DNA of 64,000 nucleotides from Eulemur rufifrons (Eukaryota > Chordata > Mammalia > Primates > Lemuridae). The stretch spans positions 44,304,001 to 44,368,000 of the forward strand of contig NC_090986.1 of NCBI RefSeq assembly GCF_041146395.1, read 5' to 3'. Below the pieces are notes generated by a model that was not told the origin of the DNA, made no database searches, and saw nothing but the letters and a program-made list of their open reading frames with translations. The translations under genes and the position numbers were made by a program. This document shows positions 57,936-64,000 of this stretch, in pieces (the stretch's first letter is position 1; each line of letters begins with the position of its first letter).

Positions 57936-60394
57936 CTTGATATAAATGCCATCTTTACAGCAAAGCATTTCCTTGAGTTCCAGACTTAACTACTCTATGC
58001 TGTAGGTTCTAACTGCATTTTGTACGCTTTTCTTGTATATCCAGCCTTGTAGTGAAATCTTACAAAACTATGAGAATATGAAAAATACATATATTTAATC
58101 ATTTATTTGTAAAATATCTTCTGATAAATGGTTATATATAGAGATAGTTTTTAAAGGGTCTAAGGAAATAAAATTTTCTATTATTGATATTCAGGATTAT
58201 ATTCTATATTAAATAAACTCTATTTGTAAATTTCCTGTTATTCAGGATGAGTTTCTATGGAGCACTCATTCTACATTGAGCAATATTCTTCATTGACCGT
58301 GTGATGGGTATTTCCTTTAAGGGTTCATCATTTCTGCCTGCCCCTGGGCTGAAGGAGATGGGAAACTCCAGAGGCATTTGTGGAAGCCCTGGTGGCCTTC
58401 ATGGAGACCTGGGGGTGAGGGTTGGCAGAGTCATTGGTAGAGGAAGCAGGATCCCAAGCACTGGTTTCTGCCCCCCAGGCACAAACTAAGGAGTTAATTT
58501 CATGTCACTAGGGAATGCCCAGACCATGTTGTGCAGGTCTCCAAGTGACCTTGTGTGACAGAGAATCACACAACAAAGCTACCTATGTTCACTCTGGCAC
58601 TATAATGGAATAAGATAGAACAAAACATGGACCACAAAGCCTGGTAGAAGAGAATGATGCTTGACAACCTGAAGGCGTCCCTAAATTCTCAAGATTTGCT
58701 CTGTAGGGGTGGCAGAAAGAGTTCCATTTCCATAATGATTTTTTTTGTGACGTTGTCAGTATCCAGTCTGGAGAGACCCAGAGAAACTCTGGGTACCTAG
58801 TTAATGGAAGCTTACTACCCAGAGGTCTTACTGTGGTGGCCCAAGAGAGATTAAAAACATCTTTTTCACACATTCTCTAACTATTTAAGAAATAATACAT
58901 AAGGATTCTGTGTTATTGTCTTAATTCTAAACTGAATATGAAAACTTTGTTTTGGCTTAGAAGTAGAAGTGTTACTTTTAAGCTTAAAATGTTAATATAT
59001 GACGATTCCTTCCAGGCATATATTATGAGAATATAGATGCGTCGTCTTTTACTGCCTCTGTTAATTGGTACTTTTTAACTTATCATGTAGAACCACTTGT
59101 AAGGCTACATTTAATGCAGAAAACCTGCATGACTCCTTAAATTATGAAAATCTTATTCCTCGAAAGTCAATAATCTCAGGGCCCTATGAATTTATTATAA
59201 ATATTAAGCTTTGAATAATGTAAGCTGATCCTACCTGATGGGATTTGTTTCCCGTCTTCCTCTCACAACATATTAGAACTACCAGTGATCCTCTGGGATA
59301 AGCTCCAGTGGATGAGAGGGGATTCGTGGGGACGTTTCCCTTGTGGGTTTGATGCCTTAGTGGAGTGTGACTGTTCTCCAGCTCAGCCACCTCCCTAAAA
59401 TGGCCTTGTTAGTTTAATAGAGGATCTCTTAATCACTCCTTAGCGTGTTTGTTAACTGGGTGCTTTTTTGAACCATATTACTTCAGATTAGAAGCCTAGG
59501 TCTTAGAGATAATATAATGTAATATTAATTATTTGGGAATGCTGATTATTTAAGGTTTCTACCATCAATTACATTTTTTGGTAAGATAGTGTGAGAGCTG
59601 TAAATACCACAAAGAATATTTTTATGATAACAATAGTACATCATTATCATCAAAATAAATGTCTCATAATAAAAGTCCAAATACACATTTGTGTGACTTG
59701 AGATGAGAAAGAATATTTTAATACTTTATTTTTTTCATCTAACTGGAATTTTTTAAAAGGAAAAGATACTGATTTTTACAGGATGATAATATATTCTAAA
59801 CTCCAGGTTGGAAGTGAGCATATATCTTAAGGTTTTTTTTGTTTTTTTTTTTTCCCTTAGAGTGGTAGAGTAAAGCATATAAGAGCTGCAAAAGATCCTT
59901 TCCATAGTCCTGACACTTAGTGGAATATAGTATCCAGCTACAACTTAAAAGGTGTCTGTGAACATTAGGGTTCTTAATGAAGTGACAATAATTGAATGAA
60001 GTAACATAAGTTACAATAGTTGATACAAGTTTGCCTGCATAAGGAAAGGTTCAGGGACAATGAAGTGGATTGTCTTTCCACTACAGAGGAGAGAATTGAC
60101 TGCTGCAGGCTTTCAAAGGTATGGCCCCAGGTCTTTGCACAACAGTCTAGTTGCCAAAAAGGACGTGGTAAAAGGGCAGAGGCTGACAGCTCTGCAACTC
60201 CTCAGCAGGAGAGCTTACCCAGGAATGAGCATTAGAAGTGTCCAGTGAACTTTTGCAAGGCAATATATTCCTACTGGGAACCAATCCTGACCTACTGAAT
60301 TGGGATTGCTGCTTGTGGCAGGAGGAAGAATGGATACCTTAAAAATGCTCGTTAGTCACTTGGATGGGATGACTTGGTTAAGAACCATTGCCCT
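57936..60394. other. Unrecognised sequence
   Basis: Frames at 58301-58489 (plus) and 58589-58873 (minus, 94 codons) have no recognisable domain; the latter may lie in an old LTR. A T-tract is at 59828-59852. No repeat is named. Confidence 0.4.
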
Positions 60395-60745
60395 ACGGCT
60401 GTGCTTCTCAAACTTCAGGAGGCAAAGGAATCACCCGGAGTGTTTCTTGAACATCTCTAATCCAAAAATCCAAACTCTGAAATGCTCCAAAATCTGAGAA
60501 CTTTTGAGCACCTATATAATTGAATTTCAGATTTTTTTTTTACCAGGGATGTTCAATATCAACAAATATTCCCAAATCTGAAAAAAGTCTGAAATCTGAA
60601 ACACTTCTGGTCCCAAGCACTTTGGATAAGAAATACTCTGCCTGTATTCTGATTCATGAAAATGGGGCTGGGCCCAGGAACCTAAATATTAACAAACACT
60701 TTGGCTGATTCTAAGATAAGTGTTTAGAGGCCACACTTAAAGGAA
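60395..60745 (+). mobile_element. MER5A split by a nested element
   Basis: The left piece (60395-60445) has GCTGTGCTTCTCAAACTTCA and GGAATCACCCGGAGTGTTTC. The right piece (60646-60745) resumes with TCTGATTCATGAAAATGGGG and a GCCACACTTAAAGG end. The two parts join into one MER5A once the insert between them is set aside. Confidence 0.75.
60446..60645 (-). mobile_element. MER2-family Tigger non-autonomous element, nested
   Basis: The ends carry Tigger-type inverted repeats: TTGAACATCTCTAATCCAAA at the left and GGATAAGAAATACTCTGCCT at the right. Internally AATGCTCCAAAATCTGAGAA and GAAACACTTCTGGTCCCAAG are typical of MER2. It ends at TA, the duplication expected for this mariner-related group. 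Confidence 0.8.
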
Positions 60746-60887
60746 TAAAGTTCTGTCTCTTCCCAGGGAGTGATTTAAAATGATCTCCTGTGAGCACATT
60801 ACCCATCAAATTCATCCTTAAATGGTTTCTGTGTCTCAACTGCAATCTAATGATTACATGCAAAAAATCACTTGTTTTCAAAAATTC

Positions 60888-61195
60888 AATGGATTTTTTT
60901 GGTATATTTTGTTGATATATCATAGGTGTACATATTTTGGGGGTACATATGATATTTTGATACATGTATACAATGTGTAAGGATCAAATCCGGGTAACTG
61001 GGATATTCATTGCCTAAATCATTTATCTTTTCTTTGTGTTGGGAATGTTATAATTCTTCTAGCTATTTTGAAATATACAATAAATTATTGTTAATTGTAA
61101 TTTCCCCCACTGTACTCTCAAATACTAGAACTTATTCCTTCCATCTAATTGTATTTTTGTTCCCATTAACCAACTTCTCAATGGACTTTTAAAAT
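60888..61195 (-). mobile_element. Old L1 3'-end (L1MA/L1MB type)
   Basis: TTTGGGGGTACATATGATAT, ATACATGTATACAATGTGTA, AGGATCAAATCCGGGTAACT, TTTCTTTGTGTTGGGAATGT and TATACAATAAATTATTGTTA appear in the order of an older L1 terminus in reverse. The apparent 84- and 60-codon frames inside are not genes. Confidence 0.9.
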
Positions 61196-61261
61196 TCTTT
61201 CTCTACCCTGTATTTTTTAATTTTAGTCAAAGGACTTAAAGAGTCAAAGAATTCCATGAGA

Positions 61262-61306
61262 TGTGTGTGTTTGTGTGTGTGTGTGTGAGAGAGAGCACAC
61301 ACACAT
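61262..61306. repeat. (TG)n(GA)n(CA)n compound repeat
   Basis: TG units to about 61287, four GA units, then CA units to 61306. The TG and CA arms are complementary and could fold on a GA loop. Confidence 0.9.
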
Positions 61307-62620
61307 ACAGTTCCCACACATCTCCATTTTCCTCTCCTCAAAGGCAACAATTTTCACCTTTTTAGCAGGTTATTTTACATCTACAACAGTGTCACTAAAT
61401 AATATTCTTACATTTTGTTGATTTTTCAGTTTTAGTCATTATTTGTTGACTTTCTTTTCTTCCCCACTCTCTCCTCACATGTGCAACACCCCCCATTCTC
61501 CCAATATATTCATATCATAGTTTAGATTAGATAAATATTCCTGCATAGTTTTTTCCTGGAGCTAATAACTAACTTATTTTTAGTTTGTTTCATTTTCTAT
61601 ATATTTATCACTAATTTCATCAAACTCTTCACCTAAATTCACCTTTCTTCTTGATGTATTCAGATGCACCTGGTACATTATTGATTTCATCTCATTGGTG
61701 ACATCTCTCCAGGAGATTCATGGCCTGCTCCAGTCTGGATGGGTTGATCTTCAGACTGCTGGGCAGTTAACATCCTGGGGTCCCCTGCCCTGGCTTGTCC
61801 CTTTATCTCTGCCCACTGTGGGAGCTCCTGCAACCTGTAATGCATGTCTTTCTTTCTCCTTGTTTTACTCACTCATTTTGACAAACATACCACAGCTTCT
61901 TGCACAAAAGAGGCAAAGGTGGATGTTTTGAGAACATGAATGTCTGAAAATGCCTTTATTCTACCCTAAAAGTTCTTCTTCACCTTCAGTTATAGAGCTA
62001 GCTGATGTATCTAATCCATGAGTCCTTTGATACTTTTGTGGTACAAATTGAGTTTTGTTTTGTGTGTTTGTTTGGTTTTGGCTTTTTATGTGGCCATTTA
62101 GGATTTCAATTTATAAGATATAAGAGTTCCCATAGTGTATGCCAGTTTTTTTTTTTTTTTCCAATTTCAAAAGTTGTGTTGCTGTGATCTATTTTCACAT
62201 GATCTCCATCTTTGTAGGTTTATGGCTACTTTTTAAAATACCTTCATTTTATAAACTCTCTAAAATGAAGGATTCTGGAAGGAGCAAAAGTCAATGCTGT
62301 GTTCTCTCTGCCATGGAAGCAACATAGTTCATCGATTTTGACCTCTCAACAGAGTTGGCCATTGCTTTCCATATTTTCTTTCCTAAAATAATGTCTTGTT
62401 TCCAGAACAGAAGTCTCTTCCAATTTTTCTCCTTCTCAGGCAGTTCCTTTTTAGTCATTCTTCTTCTCTACTTAAACTTAAAATGTTATAGCTACTACAG
62501 CTTCCATTTTGGGCTTTCGTTTTTCATTCTTTACTTTTTTCCCAGTGAACATTATACTGTCCCTCCCTTTCAAATACCATTACTCACTGATAATTTCTAA
62601 ATGTGTATATTAATTCTCTC
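61307..62620. other. Unrecognised AT-rich sequence
   Basis: Possible old LINE fragments are suspected around 61330-61640 but not assigned. T-tract at 62145-62160. Short frames have no domain. Confidence 0.35.
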
Positions 62621-62624
62621 CTCT

Positions 62625-63470
62625 GAACATCTATGCAACTCTCAGGTTGATCTCACCAGATGGATATCTCAAATGTACCTCAATTTCTGCATTTCCCAAA
62701 CCTGGGTCATGACCTTTTCCCTTTTCTTGGTCTTTTAATTCTCTTAATCTTAATAAATAGCACAGTACATTATTTACACCATTGCTTAAGTTAGGACAGA
62801 AGCTAGGAGTCATCATTGGCACCTCCTTCTTCCTAAAGGTAACCCCTGTGGTTTTTCATCAAAATATCTCTCAACTTTTCCATTCTTTCCATCTGCATCA
62901 CCATCCTGCTGGTCCTCTCTCACCTGGGTGAATGTATCAGCTGGCCAAAGTAGTCCCTTTCACTTTCATTCCTGTTCTCTACACGTCTCTTCACTGGGCA
63001 GCCAGAGTGCTCTTTGTAAACTACAAATCTGATCACATAATCCTCACACTCTTCCTCCACTACCATCATCCATACTCCTCAACCCATCCAATTCTTACAT
63101 TGTTTTTCCATTGCACTTTGAAAAACACCCACATTCTTAATACATGCTGTACCTCACTTCTAACCTCATTCGATAGCATTACCCTTTTGCTTTCTTTACT
63201 CTAGGCACTCACAATAAACTTCCTTTAAGTGCTCAAAAGTGGCAGGTGTCCTCCCACCATGGGACAATTGCCCGTGCTACCTCCTCTGCAGGAGTGCTCT
63301 TCCATCCCTTTGTCAATTAACATATTCAGGCAGACATCACTTTTTCTGGGTGCCCTTCCTGACTCCTCCTCAGTGAGCTTTGCTGTACCTTTCTGCTTTC
63401 ACAGTGATCAGTCTTCCTTCAGGTCACTTACCATAACTGTAATTATACCGTTTCTGAATTATTTTTGCTA
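62625..63470 (+). mobile_element. L2, longest copy in the window
   Basis: About 850 bases of sense L2: TTTGTAAACTACAAATCTGA with TCACATAATCCTCACACTCT near 63010-63060, TTCTGGGTGCCCTTCCTGAC at 63343-63362, then TTACCATAACTGTAATTATA near the end. The frames here are remnants of its reverse-transcriptase end or 3' UTR and carry stops throughout. Confidence 0.85.
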
Positions 63471-63724
63471 GTGTGTGTGTGTGTACTCCCTTAGTTACAT
63501 TTTTAAAGGATATGTAACATCACATTCAAGAGTATCTGAATTTGGTTTACTTAACTATCATTTGGAATTCTTGAGAACAATGAGTAGAGTGATTCAGTGG
63601 CCTTTCTGGTGTTGTACAGAGACAAGCAAATTGTGTTCTTAGGTGATTTTCAATCTCCTCAAGCTAGAATTATTAATATATAAATACTATCCCTTGGCTG
63701 AAAGAAAATAATAATTAGAGCTCT
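63471..63724. other. Unrecognised short stretch with a small TG repeat
   Basis: Six TG units at 63472-63484; otherwise nothing recognised. Confidence 0.4.
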
Positions 63725-63860
63725 GGCTCAAGGAAATGACAAATGCTTGAGGTGATGGTTACCCCATTTACCCCGATTTGATCATTACACGTCCCATGTC
63801 TGTATCAAAACATCACTAATCTATACAACTATTGTGTACCCTTAACAATTAAAAATAAAA
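63725..63860 (+). mobile_element. Old L1 3'-end (L1MB-like) with A-rich tail
   Basis: AAATGCTTGAGGTGATGGTT, CCGATTTGATCATTACACGT and CTATACAACTATTGTGTACC are the sense terminus of an older L1. It is followed by purine-rich DNA to about 63930. Confidence 0.85.
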
Positions 63861-63946
63861 AATGAAGAAAAAAACCAGAAAATACAAGAATAACAGAAAG
63901 TAGAGGAAAAGAAAAGAAAAAAAAGAGTGAGTAGAAACTTACTGGT

Positions 63947-64000
63947 TGTATTCATTTTCTGGGGCCATATAACAAAAAACCACAAACTGGCTAGCTTAAA
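63947..64000 (-). mobile_element. MaLR-type LTR, cut by the window end
   Basis: TGTATTCATTTTCTGGGGCC, ATATAACAAAAAACCACAAA and CTGGCTAGCTTAAA are the first bases of a reverse-orientation LTR of the type seen at 3656-4111. The rest lies beyond the window. Confidence 0.75.

Noticed and set aside
58589..58873. 94-codon minus-strand frame
   Set aside because: Protein-like at first sight, but no family match and low length; perhaps inside an undetected LTR.
1..64000. tRNA, snRNA, 7SK, Y RNA, CRISPR arrays, bacterial operons or phage
   Set aside because: None of the expected motifs was seen. The tRNA-like patches all belong to MIR elements, and the direct repeats are microsatellites or target duplications.

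Overview
The window is a stretch of mammalian nuclear DNA, most likely from a strepsirrhine primate (lemur, galago or loris group). The four Alu elements carry the lemur-type middle segment (a TATATATTTTTAG-like stretch followed by a CCATATAATTTCTTTC-like one). The young L1 copies end in the G-rich 3' UTR and ATAATATGCTGAAAT-like terminus that I associate with lemur L1. Older repeats shared by all placental mammals (MIR, L2, L3/CR1, MER20, MER5A, MER2, MaLR-type LTRs) lie between them. Base composition is AT-rich and CpG-poor, as in an intergenic region or a very long intron.

No confident host protein-coding gene, tRNA, rRNA, snRNA or CRISPR array is visible. The only long frames that clearly match a protein family belong to one L1 retrotransposon. 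Family names below come from recognising consensus patterns by eye. No alignment or search was run, and boundaries of old repeats are good to a few tens of bases.

Layout. 1-4.1 kb: an unidentified leader with one exon-like segment, a truncated L1 with clear target-site duplication, two MIRs, TG microsatellites and an LTR interrupted by 21 consecutive G. 4.1-11.4 kb: about 7 kb with no repeat I can recognise except homopolymer tracts, including a CpG-enriched patch at 9.7-10.0 kb. This is the best candidate here for conserved or regulatory non-coding DNA. 11.4-21.5 kb: MER20, a long microsatellite, MIRs and one Alu. 21.5-24.2 kb: a young L1 with a 5' inversion (twin-priming type). It carries an open C-terminal ORF1, the start of ORF2, the end of ORF2 and an unusual 3' tail. 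24.2-30.3 kb: a MaLR LTR, MIRs, MER5A, one Alu, and a minus-strand segment (27.1-27.5 kb) with the marks of a terminal exon. 30.3-46.3 kb: mostly unrecognised AT-rich DNA with one Alu, one L1 end and a second MER20. 46.3-53.7 kb: an LTR, a sense Alu, L2, a HAL1-like stretch, another LTR, a strong G-quadruplex motif and an L1 3' end. 53.7-64 kb: old LINE ends (L3/CR1, L2, L1), an unidentified 120-codon open frame at 57.2-57.6 kb, a MER2 nested inside MER5A, a long L2 copy, and an LTR cut by the window end.

Recognised repeats add up to roughly a fifth of the window by my own tally. I see no new gene system. The items most worth checking are the terminal-exon-like segment at 27.1-27.5 kb, the open frame at 57.2 kb, the repeat-free block at 4.1-11.4 kb and the inverted L1.
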